In this document: positions 9,801 through 19,700 of the stretch, one piece after another
Position numbering within the stretch: the stretch's first letter is position 1
Layout: each line of letters opens with the position of its first letter
Origin: Nocardia bovistercoris
GTDB lineage: Bacteria > Actinomycetota > Actinomycetes > Mycobacteriales > Mycobacteriaceae
Assembly (NCBI RefSeq): GCF_015674855.1
Contig: NZ_JADMLG010000004.1
Location: 248,001-312,000 of the forward strand
DNA length: 64,000 nt
Direction of reading: 5' to 3'
Translations under genes and position numbers: made by a program
Notes under the pieces: model-generated
The model's database searches: none
Seen by the model: the letters and a program-made list of their open reading frames with translations, nothing else
Told to the model about the DNA's origin: nothing

Positions 9801-10413
9801 CATTGCGGGGGAACAGCACCGGAATGTTCATCGCCGCCAGCGAACGCTCGCTCACCGCGGGGACCGTCGACGACTTCGAGGCGGGATCGTCACCGACGAG
9901 CAGCAGTACGCCGCCGCGCGGATGCACGCCGTAGATGGCGGCGTGGCGTAGCGCGTCGGTGGCGCGGTCGAGTCCTGGGCCCTTGCCGTACCAGACGCCG
10001 ACCACGCCGTCGTGGGTCGCGGATTCGGCGGGCAGTTCGGCTTGGCTGCCCCACACCGAGGTCGCGGCCAGTTCCTCGTTGAGTCCGGGGACGAAGGCGA
10101 TGTCGTGTTCGGAGAGCACCTCGGGCATCGCGGCCAGCATCCGGTCGACGCCGCCGAGTGGACTGCCCTGGTATCCGGAGACGAAGGTGCCGACGCGGTG
10201 TCCGGCGCGCAGATCGCGCACATGCTGTTCCACGAGTTGGCGCGCGATCGCCTGCACGCCGGTCAGAACGACGGGGCCGGAGCCGACGCGGTAGCGGTCG
10301 GCCAGGTCGTAGGGGGTTCGAATCAGTTCGCGATCGGCGAGCTCGGTCATGCGAAACCACCCATCCGCCTCGGGCCCGGTGGGGTCCTCGGCTAGTTGAG
10401 CACTATTTGTCAT
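6877..10413 (-). CDS. Indolepyruvate ferredoxin oxidoreductase family protein (fused subunits)
   Basis: About 1178 residues; a single-chain version of the IorA and IorB subunits. Enzymes of this family decarboxylate aryl- or branched 2-oxo acids to acyl-CoA with thiamine diphosphate and reduce ferredoxin. The N-terminal part has FVSGYQGSPLGG near residue 80; a thiamine-diphosphate region surrounds QMGGEGAQWIGQAPF near 500; CEGCGDCGVKSNC near 657 fits an iron-sulfur cluster; GIGGTGIVT near 748 begins the gamma-type domain with GLSQKAGPV. The ATG at 10413 is my choice (AGGA nearby); ATG 10350 and an upstream start at 10509 are alternatives. It stands alone, divergent from the sirtuin gene. Confidence 0.85.
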   Translation of the reverse strand: MTNSAQLAEDPTGPEADGWFRMTELADRELIRTPYDLADRYRVGSGPVVLTGVQAIARQLVEQHVRDLRAGHRVGTFVSGYQGSPLGGVDRMLAAMPEVLSEHDIAFVPGLNEELAATSVWGSQAELPAESATHDGVVGVWYGKGPGLDRATDALRHAAIYGVHPRGGVLLLVGDDPASKSSTVPAVSERSLAAMNIPVLFPRNAREIITLGLHGVALSRVSGCPVALKIVADVADGAWTVDSSVSDIDIVVPEIDWEGRPFTYRQRPMAAPVDSVIAEADLYGPRWRLVQAYGERNEVDVVEVDPPGATIGIAAAGTTFDAVRQALLDLGADDAALRQAGVRLLRIGMPFPLTPRRIRDFAAGLERLIVVEDKTAFIETQIRDILYGVASPPRILGKSDAEGRPLFPKAGELDTGRVVGPLRRALGDALETKRPLPPPLPLAALSAKRTAYFCSGCPHNRSTAVPEGSLAGGGIGCHTLVTMSGRTDSAVLGLTQMGGEGAQWIGQAPFTRIPHLFQNIGDGTYFHSGQLAVQACVAAGVNITFKLLYNDVVAMTGAQDAEGALAVPALTRKLTVEGVARIVVCADDPSRYRKRDLAAGTVLWHRDRLDEAQRMLREIPGVTVLIYDQHCAADARRRRKRGTLPVRRTRVVVNEAVCEGCGDCGVKSNCLSVQPVDTEFGPKTRIDQTSCNTDYSCLDGDCPSFVTVELPESGATTRRAAPRSPAPPVLPEPDRPAPARTQNVFLAGIGGTGIVTVNQVLATAALRAGYEVASLDQTGLSQKAGPVVSHLRFAAGPLEPTHRLTPGSADCLIAFDLLVATDNRNLGYGSAHRTLAVASTSRTPTGDMVYDRDIAYPDTDDLLARLDGVAHTLRSFDALAAADTLFGNTAAANFLLVGAALQLGGLRLPAAAVEEAIEINGVAVAANIAAFRWGRAAVARPKEFAAATTRPGRGHTEIPVPADLFADFDATGETRRRVEVRARELIGFQGVRTARAYLDTVDRVHRAERAVTDRTEFSAAVASGLYKFTAYKDEYEVARRLVDPDFLAEVAEQVPGGERLTYRLHPPFLRALGLRHKVGITPRGHIALRILAKGKKLRGTAFDPFGHTHVRRVERALLAHYTGMVLALAEELDAEGYDRAVRAANLPDVVRGYEQIKLAAVSRYCDDLRELGIDPPPL

Positions 10414-10557
10414 CCATCCTGTTACCGTGGCGCTATGTGTGCAACCTTGGCTGTTGATGTTGCGCACAATGCTCAATTCGTACCGGTTGGAATGGGCATG
10501 GTTGCGCAAGGTGTGCGGTCGATGTGAGCGCCGCCACGCGCGCGTGATTCAGCGCCG

Positions 10558-10563
10558 TACCCT
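10558..10563 (+). promoter_or_regulatory. -10 box TACCCT, leaderless-style promoter
   Basis: TAnnnT hexamer ending 6 nt before the ATG of the sirtuin gene, which has no Shine-Dalgarno sequence in between. Confidence 0.5.
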
Positions 10564-10569
10564 GAAACC

Positions 10570-11427
10570 ATGTCGGAGATGGCGGAACCTGATATCGCGC
10601 GGCTGTTCGCGCTGGTCGACGGGCGTCGGGTCGCCGTGCTCACCGGCGCCGGCCTGTCCACCGACAGCGGCATCCCCGACTATCGAGGCCCCGACTCGCC
10701 GCCGCGCACCCCGATGACCTATCAGCAGTTCGTCGGCGACCCGGTCTTCCGGCAGCGGTACTGGGCGCGCAACCACATCGGCTGGCGGCATATGGACGCC
10801 GCGCGACCCAATCCGGGACACCGCGCGCTGGCGCGGCTGGAACGCATGGGCGTCGTCACCGGACTCATCACCCAGAACGTCGACCTGTTGCACACCAAAG
10901 CAGGCCACCGCCGCGTCCTCGACCTGCACGGAAGTTACGCGCGGGTGCGTTGCCTGAACTGCGCCGCGCTGGTATCCCGCATGTCGCTGGCCGACCGGCT
11001 CGAGGCCGCCAATCCCGGATTCGGCACGCGCGTCGCGGTCACCGGCGTCGAGGTCGCTCCGGACGCCGACGCGATCGTCGACGACACCGCCGACTTCCGC
11101 ATGGTCGACTGCGAATCCTGCGGGGGGCTGCTCAAACCCGACATCGTGTACTTCGGGGAGAACGTGCCGCGCGCACGGGTCGCCGAAGCCTTCGCGCTGG
11201 TCGACGCGGCCGATCTGTTGCTGGTCGCGGGGTCGTCGCTCACCGTGATGTCGGGTCTGCGCTTCGCCCGGCACTGCGCGAGGAACGGGAAGCCGGTCGC
11301 GATCGTGAATCGCGGTCGCACCCGGGCCGACGAGCTGGCCGCTCTGACCGTCGACGCGGGTTGTTCCGATACGCTCACCGCCCTCGCCGATCGCCTCGCG
11401 GCGCGAACGGTGTGCGCGCGGTCCTGA
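10570..11427 (+). CDS. Sir2 family NAD-dependent protein deacylase
   Basis: A 285-residue sirtuin that removes acyl groups from lysine using NAD+. Visible motifs in order: GAGLSTDSGIPDYRGP (NAD binding, near residue 25), TQNVD (near 100), the catalytic histidine in LHGSYARVRC, a zinc site from C-x2-C (RCLNC) and C-x2-C (CESCGG) separated by an insert of about 50 residues, LKPDIVYFGE, and AGSSL. The insert between the cysteine pairs is longer than in small class III sirtuins. Start at ATG 10570, 6 nt after a TACCCT box. Confidence 0.92.
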   Translation: MSEMAEPDIARLFALVDGRRVAVLTGAGLSTDSGIPDYRGPDSPPRTPMTYQQFVGDPVFRQRYWARNHIGWRHMDAARPNPGHRALARLERMGVVTGLITQNVDLLHTKAGHRRVLDLHGSYARVRCLNCAALVSRMSLADRLEAANPGFGTRVAVTGVEVAPDADAIVDDTADFRMVDCESCGGLLKPDIVYFGENVPRARVAEAFALVDAADLLLVAGSSLTVMSGLRFARHCARNGKPVAIVNRGRTRADELAALTVDAGCSDTLTALADRLAARTVCARS

Positions 11428-11705
11428 GAAATTGGTCACGGCTGGAATCGCTCGCGGCTCCGAGAACCTCGCGGCCCCGAGAAGCCGTCGGCCGCGAGAA
11501 GTCGTCGGCGACAACGAGATCCGCGCCTCACGAAGACGGTGACGTATCGGTGCGAAGCAGTTGTATTACCCACACTTAGCCTATTCCACACCTTTTCGCC
11601 CTGTTGCCCGGCCGTGCGCGCCGTCACACTCGGAGAACACCCCGACGCCGGGCACGGCGACACCTCGACCTCGGCGGCGGTGTGCACGCGAAGGGAGGTA
11701 CCGCC

Positions 11706-11882
11706 GTGTACCAGTCGAATGCCCACGAACAGTGGGCGAACGAGCATCGGGACTGCGACAGTCAGCCATCGGTCATGGATTTCGCACGGGTCTCGTTCGT
11801 GCTGTCCGAACACGCGGGCCACGGTCCTGGCTGTGCGCAATATCTCGCCGCGCTCACGCGAGCGTCCTCCGTACTCGACTGA
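11706..11882 (+). CDS. Small hypothetical protein (58 aa)
   Basis: A short reading frame starting at GTG 11706 with a strong Shine-Dalgarno sequence (AAGGGAGGT, 11694-11700 region) 6 nt upstream. The product has two cysteines and several histidines (EHRDC, SEHAGHGPGC), which could bind a metal, but this is inference. Codon third positions are mostly G or C. I do not recognise a named family. It lies alone between the sirtuin and the type VII-associated cluster. Confidence 0.5.
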   Translation: MYQSNAHEQWANEHRDCDSQPSVMDFARVSFVLSEHAGHGPGCAQYLAALTRASSVLD

Positions 11883-12089
11883 CCTCGACGCCCGCCGTAC
11901 CGCACGGCCGCCGCGCACCGTCGGCGCGCACGGTGACGCACTCGTGTCGCGCCGAAACCGCGCCGGTCGAGCTGGGAAAACCGGAGCGGTGTCGGGAGAA
12001 CGGAAGCGCGATGGGGGTCGGCACGGGTACTCTCGCTGTGTCGAATCATGCCGCGACATCGAATTATTGGGTTTCCGTGAGGGGGAACA

Positions 12090-12410
12090 ATGGACGCGCT
12101 GAAGCTCGACCCGGCGGCGATGACCGCCTACACCACGACGGCGGATACCGTGTCGCAACAGCTCGCCTCGGCCGCGGCGGTCGCGGCCGAAGCCGTGCAC
12201 ACCGAGCGGCTGGCCACCGATCTGGGGTTGGTCGGCGCCGAATTCGCGGCGCGATTCACCGCCGCCGTCGCCGAACACTCCCAGGCGCTGTCGACCGCGG
12301 GGCAACTCGTCGCGGCCTACGGGCAGGTGCTGCGTGATTACAGCGCCGCCGCCCAGGACGTCGACGCGGGCACCGCGGGCGCGCTTGGCAAGACAGGGGA
12401 GCAATTGTGA
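12090..12410 (+). CDS. EspC-like type VII secretion-associated protein
   Basis: A 106-residue, Ala-rich, almost wholly helical protein of the size and composition of the EspC/DUF2580 group, small proteins exported by or associated with ESX (type VII) secretion. It opens with LKLDPAAMTAYTTTADTVSQQLASAA and has a second helix ending in AAYGQVLRDYSAAAQDVDAG; I do not see an exact YxxxD/E export motif, although two tyrosines (77, 84) sit at the expected end of the helical hairpin. GAGGGGGAAC precedes the ATG. Its stop overlaps the GTG of the next gene by 4 bp, so the two are probably translated together. No ESX core genes (eccC, mycP, esxAB) lie in the window. Confidence 0.72.
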   Translation: MDALKLDPAAMTAYTTTADTVSQQLASAAAVAAEAVHTERLATDLGLVGAEFAARFTAAVAEHSQALSTAGQLVAAYGQVLRDYSAAAQDVDAGTAGALGKTGEQL

Positions 12411-13762
12411 AAAGGCTTCGCAGGAGCGGCAACTCCCAGGACGCCACCTCCGCCCGATCCCTCGACCCCAATGTCGACCCGCCCATCGTGGCCGCGCTGC
12501 TCGAACCGATCCTGAGCCTGCGCGCCTCCCTCGGCACCGGCGTCGGCACACCCGACGAGACAGTCACCGCCGCGCTGTCGGCGGCCTCGAACCGCGCCGC
12601 CGACACCGAGGAACCGCATCGCCAGGGCCTCTACGCCCTCGAATCGACGTGGAGTTCCAACGCCGCCGACCTCGCCGTGCCCTCGCTGCGCACCACGCAG
12701 ACCGAACTCGGCGAGATCTCCGACCGCGGACCGGCCTACCTCGAGGTGCTCTCCGACGCGCAGACCACATCCTCGCGCGGCGCGCAGAAGGTCGACGAGA
12801 TCATCGCCGACTTCCGCCGCGACGCCCGCCGCATCCTCGGCGTGGCCACCGCGTCGCCGGACACCGACGCGGTGATCGAACGCGGCGCGCAAGCCCTGCG
12901 CGACGCCATCGACACCGTCGAGTCCACCCGCTCGGAGATGAACGACCACACCCGGCGCCTCGACGCGATGGGCCCGCTCACCGTGTCCTCGCCTGCCGCC
13001 CTCGACCCCGGCGGCACCGGCCGAACGAGCTACCCGAGCTCGACCGACGGACCCGTCCAGTACACGCCGGGCGCGAGCGTGCCCGTCGCCAACGGACAAC
13101 AGCTCGATCCGGTGCTCGCCGCGCAATTCCAGTTGCAGCAGCAGTTGATCTCGGCGGGCGTGCAGGTCGGCACCGCGGCGATCACCGCGGGCGTCGACAT
13201 CGGCACCCACCTCATCGACAAGTTCGTCGAGGTCGGCACCCACGCCATGGACACCGTCGCGGCCTCCGTGGACAAGGTCATCGACAAGGCGATCCCCGAA
13301 CTCATCCACCCAGGCAGCACCACCGGCGACGGCAACACCAACGGCGCGGGCTCCAAACCCGGTGGCGGGCAGTTCGATTTCGGCGGCACCGGACAGTCCT
13401 CGCCCGGCGGCAGCCGCAACGGCCATTCGCCGTCCTCCTCCCAGAACGACCCGACCCCGGTCGACCCGAAACCGGCGCCGATGCCGCAGCCGCCCTTCAG
13501 CGGTGGCGCGAGCGTCCCGCCGTCCACCGGCGGCGGATCGGGCGGCAGCGGCGCTTCGGTGCCGCGCGCCGCCGTACCCGAACCCACGCAGCACGGCCCC
13601 GCCACCGGCGGTGTCGCGATGCCGCCGCAAGGGGGAGCGCAGGATCAGGAGCACAAACCGCGTGACGGCCAGCTCGGTGTGACGGTGCCCGCGGGCATCG
13701 ACCTCGAGCCGGTCACCGTACCCGCGGCGGTCATCGGCGATTTCGGCGATGACTTCGTCTGA
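12407..13762 (+). CDS. Possible type VII-associated protein (451 aa)
   Basis: Unrecognised, but its layout recalls EspB/PPE-like substrates: a helical N-terminal region (residues 20-195), a hydrophobic amphipathic stretch around 232-300 (repeated Val/Ala/Gly, ending in VIDKAIPELI), then a disordered tail of about 110 residues rich in Gly, Ser, Pro and Gln, and a short acidic end DFGDDFV. There is no signal peptide or clear transmembrane helix. It starts at GTG 12407 inside the stop of the EspC-like gene, and its last 14 bp overlap the ATG of the giant gene. The coupling suggests that the three products work together, perhaps as a secreted or cell-envelope complex. Confidence 0.6.
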   Translation: MKRLRRSGNSQDATSARSLDPNVDPPIVAALLEPILSLRASLGTGVGTPDETVTAALSAASNRAADTEEPHRQGLYALESTWSSNAADLAVPSLRTTQTELGEISDRGPAYLEVLSDAQTTSSRGAQKVDEIIADFRRDARRILGVATASPDTDAVIERGAQALRDAIDTVESTRSEMNDHTRRLDAMGPLTVSSPAALDPGGTGRTSYPSSTDGPVQYTPGASVPVANGQQLDPVLAAQFQLQQQLISAGVQVGTAAITAGVDIGTHLIDKFVEVGTHAMDTVAASVDKVIDKAIPELIHPGSTTGDGNTNGAGSKPGGGQFDFGGTGQSSPGGSRNGHSPSSSQNDPTPVDPKPAPMPQPPFSGGASVPPSTGGGSGGSGASVPRAAVPEPTQHGPATGGVAMPPQGGAQDQEHKPRDGQLGVTVPAGIDLEPVTVPAAVIGDFGDDFV

Positions 13763-16700
13763 TTCCGGACAACAAGGGCAGCAGAACCCGTTCGACACGG
13801 GCCTGCCCATGCTCCGCCAACCCGCGCGAAAACCGAAGCGCAAGCGGAGCTCCCCTCGTCGCGTCCAACCGCGCCCCGACGAGTTCACCGCCGACATCCC
13901 ACGCCCGTCCCCCGCGGTCGTGGCGCCCCCACCGCTGCGCACCCCCCGCACCCCGAATCCGAACCAGCCGCCTCCACCACGCAAACGCGCACGCCCCGAC
14001 ACCGATCCCGATCGGCAGCCGAACGCAGGTCCACTCGCGGCGGGGGAGAAGACAACCCGACGTGCGGGGACCGAAGAGGTGAATCGGGGCGCGGCGTCAG
14101 CGAAGGCGACGCAGCGCGAGGTGGATCGGCGCGCCGCCGGGGAGCGTGCGGGCGGAGAGAGCGCTGCCCGGCGTGAGACGGATACGGAAGCCGCGAAGGC
14201 GGCGCGACGTGGGGTTGCGGAGGAGATCGAGCGGGAAGCTCGGCGCGATGCCGCCCAGGCATCACGTGCCGACGTGGTGGATATGCCTTTCAGCCTGCCC
14301 GAGTCGCCGTTGGGGGAGATCGCCCGAACTGATGGTGCGCCGGAATCGAAAACCTCTGCGGTGCAGCGGGATACGCCTACATCGCAATCGTTCGCAGAGC
14401 GATCGGACACCACTGCTCCCGTGCGTGCGTCGGGCGACGAGCGGGACACGCCGTTCATGATCGGCGAGCCGCCCGATCGGGACCTGCCGCCTACCGACGA
14501 GTCGGTCACGCCGATGCCTTCGACAAGGCCCGACGCCAGGATGCCGAGGTCCGGTCCGAGCGGTCCCGAATCGCGAACCCCTTCGGGCGACGATTCCCCA
14601 TCGCGCCGGGTTACCGCTTCCAGCTCGGCCGTCGCGCCCGGCTCGGCCGTCGCGCCCGGCTCGGCCATTGCGCCCGGCCCGGCCGTCGCGCCTGACTCGG
14701 CTGCCCCACCCGGTTCGATGGCCGCGGGGGGCACGGCTATTTCGCGTGGTTCAGGTCTGGCACCAGGCTCAGCCGATATGCGTGGCTCGGATGTTGCGTC
14801 CGATTCGGTCGTCGCGCCGGGTTCAGCAACCCTGTCCAGCTCGGATACAGCTTCTGGCTCGGATGTCACGTCCGGTTCGGATATCGTGCCAGGCTCGGCT
14901 GCCCCACCCGGTTCGATGGCCGCCCGGGGCAGGGCTATTTCGCGTGGTTCGGGTCTGGCACCGGGTTCAGCGGATGCGCGTGGTTCGGATGTTGCGTCCA
15001 GTTCGGTTGTCCCGCGTGGTTCGGCCACCGTGTCCAGCTCGGATACTGCGTCCGGTTCGGATGTCGTGCCTGACTCGGCCGTCGTGTCAGGCTCGGCTGC
15101 CCCGCCTGGTTCGGTGGCCGCGCGTGGCAGGGCTATTTCGCGTGGTTCGGGTCTGGCACCGGGTTCAGCGGATGCGTGTGGTTCGGATGTTGCGTCCGAT
15201 TCGGTTGTCCCGCGTGGTTCGGCCACCGTGTCCAGCTCGGATACTGCGTCTGGCTCGGATGTTGCGTCCGGTTCGGATGTCGTGCCTGAGTCGGCCGTCG
15301 TGTCAGGCTCGGCTGCCCCGCCTGGTTCGGTAGCCGCGTGGGGCAGGGCTACCTCGCGTGGTTCGGGCCGCGCACCAGGCTCTGCCGATACGCGTGGCTC
15401 GGATATCGCGCCCGGTTCGGCCACTGCGCCTGGCTCGGAGGTCGCGTATAGCTCGGTTGCCACGCCGGGCTCGGATATCGCGCCGGGCGCAGCGACCTCG
15501 CCAGGCTCAGTTGCCGCGTCTGGTTCGGCTACCGCATCCGAGCTGGCTACCGCACCTGGTTCGGATAATGCGCCTGGCTCGGATAATGCGTCTGGTTCGG
15601 CTGTCGCGTCTGGTTCGGTTGCTGCGCCGGGCTCGGATATCGCACGGGGCGTAGCGACCTCGCCTGGTTCGGTTGCCGCGTCTGGTTCGGTTGCTGAGTC
15701 GGGCTCAGCTGTCGCGTCTGGCTCGGATGTTGCGTCTGGCTTGGTTACCGGGCCTAGTTTTGCTGTCGCTCCTGACCCAGATATTGCACCTGGTTCAGTT
15801 ACTGCGCCTGGCTCGGTGACGGCGCGCGGCTCGGTTGCCGCACCTGGCTCGGGTGTCGCATCCGGCTCGATTGCCGGGCCTGGCTCGGATAACGCGCCTG
15901 GCTCAGCGATTTCGCCAGGCTCCGTTGCCGTGTCCGGTTCGGTTGCTGCACCCGGTTCTGTTACCGGGCCCAGCTCGGTTGCCGGGCCCGGCTCGAAAAA
16001 CGAACCTGACTCCGCCACTTCGCCCGGTTCGGCCGCTTGGCCTGACTCGGGGCTTCGGCACGGGACTGCTCGGCCTTCGCCGACGGCTGCGACTGCCGGA
16101 TCGGGGTCGACGGCGGATGAGGCGGATACCGACGTGTTCGAATGGCCGAGTGGTGCTTTCATGCGGAGGGGTGACACGCAGGCTCGCACCGCCGCGATGG
16201 CGCGCTCCGATGGGACTTCTGCGGATTCCACCGAGCCCGCGACGAGTGGTGTCGATGACGACGAGCCGCCTACCGATGTCTTTCCCGCGATCGATGTCGA
16301 ATCCTCCACCGGGTCGATACGACTGCCGTTCGATTCCGATTTCGACAGGTCCGTTCGTGAATCGTCCTTCCGCGCGGACGACCCGCCCGCCGATCGGGAC
16401 ATCGCCGCGATCGATGCGGACGACTGGTGGGACGACGAAGCCTACTTCGACGACGAGATGGTCGACGGCTCGTGGCGGGCGGTCGACGAAGTCGACGATG
16501 GGACGGGCTGGACCGATTCCACGGGCGCGCGGCACTACCGGGGGCGTTCCGTCGCAGCCGAATTCGAGCTGTCCACCGACGGTGCGGGCGGATGGGCGGC
16601 GGCGCGCGGCGGGGCCGACCGGAGCGCGACCTCGCCGGACGACGGTCAGTGGACGCCGGTACCCGCGTTGTGGTCCGACGCTTCCGAAGCGGACGCCGGG

Positions 16701-19700
16701 CAACGAGTGCCGGGAGGCGCCGGTGAACAGGGTGGATCGCACGACGGTGCGGCGTCGTCCACGGCGCCGACCACCACCGGATCACGGCAGTCGACAACCG
16801 GCGATATCGTTCTGCCGCCGTGGATCGATGCGAGCGAGTCGCTGTGTGATGCGCGGGACGAGACATCTCCCGAGGCCGAGGAATCCGAATTCGGGCGGGA
16901 TGCCGCTCGCGAGCCGTCATCGCGGCGAACGGACCCGGCAGCGGCGCAGCCCGCCGATATCGGACCGACGGCTAGCAGCGAACTGTGGCCGTCGTGGATG
17001 CGGTCCAACGAGCTGCCCTCGGTGGGAACCGGGGCGGATGCGCCACCCGACGGGGAGAGCGAACCGTCCGATCAGGTCGCCATCGGCACCTCCGAACCGC
17101 CGAATGCCGTTCAGCCAGTACAGGATCGAGACGGTTCGGTATCCGAGCTCGACGGGACTTCCGACCGGCAGGTGATCGTCGGCGAGGTGTCGCCGCCGGG
17201 TACCGACGTTTTGCCTGTCGACCTGGACACGGTGTCGGGACCGGCAGTGCGGTCGCCGGATTCGGGTAATTCGGATTCGTCTCCGGCGTCTGCGCTCGAT
17301 GCGATTTCCGACCGGCAGGTGACCGTCGGCGAGATGCCGACAGCAAGCACCGACACTCTGCCTGTCGACCTGGACACGGTGTCGGGGCCGGCAGTGCGGT
17401 CGCCGGATGCGGGCAGTTCGGATTCGTCTCCGGCGTCTGCGCTCGATGGGATTTCCGATCGACAGGTGACCGTTGGCGAGGTGTCGACTTCGAGTACTGA
17501 CGTTTTGCCTGTCGACCTGGACACGGTGTCGGGGCCGGCAGTGCGGTCGCCGGATGCGGGCAGTTCGGATTCGCCTCTGCCATCCGCGCTCGATGTGGCT
17601 TCCGATCGACAGGTGACCGTCGATGGGGTGTCGACGCCGAGTGTCGACGCTTCTACCGATCCGGACAGGGTGTCGGGATCGGCAGTGCAGCCTCCGAATT
17701 CGGGTAGTTCGGATTCCTCTTCGGTGTCTGCGCTCGATGGGATTTCCGATCGACAGGTGACCGTCGGCGAGGTGCCGACAGCGAGCGCGGACGCTTTGCC
17801 TGTCGACCCGGACAGGGTATCGGGATCGGCAGTGCGGCCTTCGGATTCGGGTGATCCGGATTCGTCTCCGGTGTCCGCGCTCGAAGTAACTTCCGACCCT
17901 CAGGTGACCGTCGACGGGGCGCCGACAGCGAGCATCGATGTTTTGCCTGTCGACCCGGATACGGTGTCGGGACAGGTAGCGCGGCCTTCGGATTCGGGTA
18001 GTTCGGATTCGTCTTCGGTGTCCGCGCTCGATGCGACCGCCGACCCACAGACGACCGCCGCTGAGCCGAAGGCACTGCGCGTTGACGCTTCGCCTGTCGA
18101 CCCGGACGCGGTGCGGGGATCTGCGTGGCCCGACGACGATTCAGCGATCCTGACCAGTGAACCAACCCATGAAGCGGTAGTGCTTGGTGGAGCAACACCG
18201 CCCGGTGAGGTGACATCGGCCGATGAAATGACCCCAGCTGACGGATTCACACTGTCGCGGTCCCCGGATCTCGATGGGGAGAAGCCATCGCTCGAGGTGC
18301 GGCGGATGTCAGAGCCTGCGCCCGAATTCGTCTCGCAGGCCGACTCGGACCTGGCTCCGGCGGACAAGATCTCCGCACGCGACATGGAGAACCTCGCCTC
18401 GGCAACGCCCGCCGTTGACCCGGAGGAGTCTGCCCCCGTACGAACCGCGACCGCGGCGATACCACCACCGGATGACTCGGATACGGAGACCGAGAACGCC
18501 TCCACTCCGTCTCGGGCGAGCGAGAACACGCCGCCGTCAGAAGACGGCCGTCAGGTCTCCGATCGGCACGCGCACGGCAGGGATCTTCATGATCGCGATC
18601 TGCCGTTCGAAGCGAGCGAGAGCGACGATGTGCCAGCGTCCGGCGCCGAGGAGGGAACCGAGCTTTCGTCTTCCGATGTCGCAGCGTCGCAGACAGATGC
18701 GTCGCCGCCTACGGATGCGCCGGCATTCTCGAACGATGTTGCATCGCTCGAGTCGGTAGCCCTGTCGAACGCCGATGAGGCATTGCCGCGGTCCGCGGCC
18801 GAGGTTCCGGTGTCGCGAACGGGTCTATCCGCGGCGATGCATGCTGGGGTCGAGGTGGAAGAAGCTGAACTGCCGAGGAGTGAGGCCGAATCGCCGTCAC
18901 TCGTCGGGGAGCAAGTTCTGCCGGGTTCCGAGGACGTCGGGGAATCGGTGACATCGCGGGGCGAGGAGGATTCGTCGTCGCGACAGGTGTCGGAGGGGAC
19001 ATCGTCGCCGGACGACGGATCGCCGTCGCATGAGAGCGAACCCGGGCGTGGTGGTGACAGTTCATCGATATCCGACGACGAGTCCGTTCCGCTGTCCAAC
19101 GTGAGTGTGGCGACGCCCTCCGACGCCGGCGGTGTGCCGTCGCGGGAAGTCGAGTCGCGCGATGACGATGAGCCGATAGGGACGGTCGAGGAGTCGGTGC
19201 GGGGGCGTGACGGAGGTGACCGGGTGGCGTTGGACGACGGTGATGAGCGGTGGCGTGACAAGGAGTCGCAGTGGGCCGGTGAGTCGCCGGAGGACGGTGA
19301 GTCGCGTCGGGCCGGTGAGTCTTCAGGCGATGGTGCGCCGCAATCGGACGACGGGACGCCGGATGATGGTGAGTCCCGGTGGGACGGTGCGGCAGGTGCG
19401 AGTGCGCCGGGGTCGAACGGTGAGTCGCGGTGGAACGGCGGGTCGGGTGACGGTGAATCTCGGTCGAGCGGTGAACCGTCGGACGACGTGGACTCGCGGT
19501 GGGACCATGGGCCGTCCAGTGACGGTGAGCCGTCGGGACGCGAACCGCTTTGGTCGCAAGAGGATTCGGAATCCCGGCACGAGCTGACCGACTTCGCGCC
19601 GTGGAGCGAGAACGGTCGACCGGCCGACACCGACGATTCGGAGCACGTCGAATACTCCTCGGCGAGTTCAGGATTCGATCACGACCAGCGGTCGGGGCGG

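Noticed and set aside
14625-16064. Left-handed beta-helix hexapeptide repeat
   Set aside because: That fold needs a bulky aliphatic residue at a fixed place in each unit; these units have Ser/Ala/Pro/Gly there, so the match is only in the period.
12338-16402. Antisense frame of 1354 codons opposite the EspC-like, 451-residue and giant genes
   Set aside because: High-GC codon bias on the plus strand removes stop codons opposite it. The translation is a repetitive (A/T)EPG string. Plus-strand genes have good starts, overlaps and domain structure.
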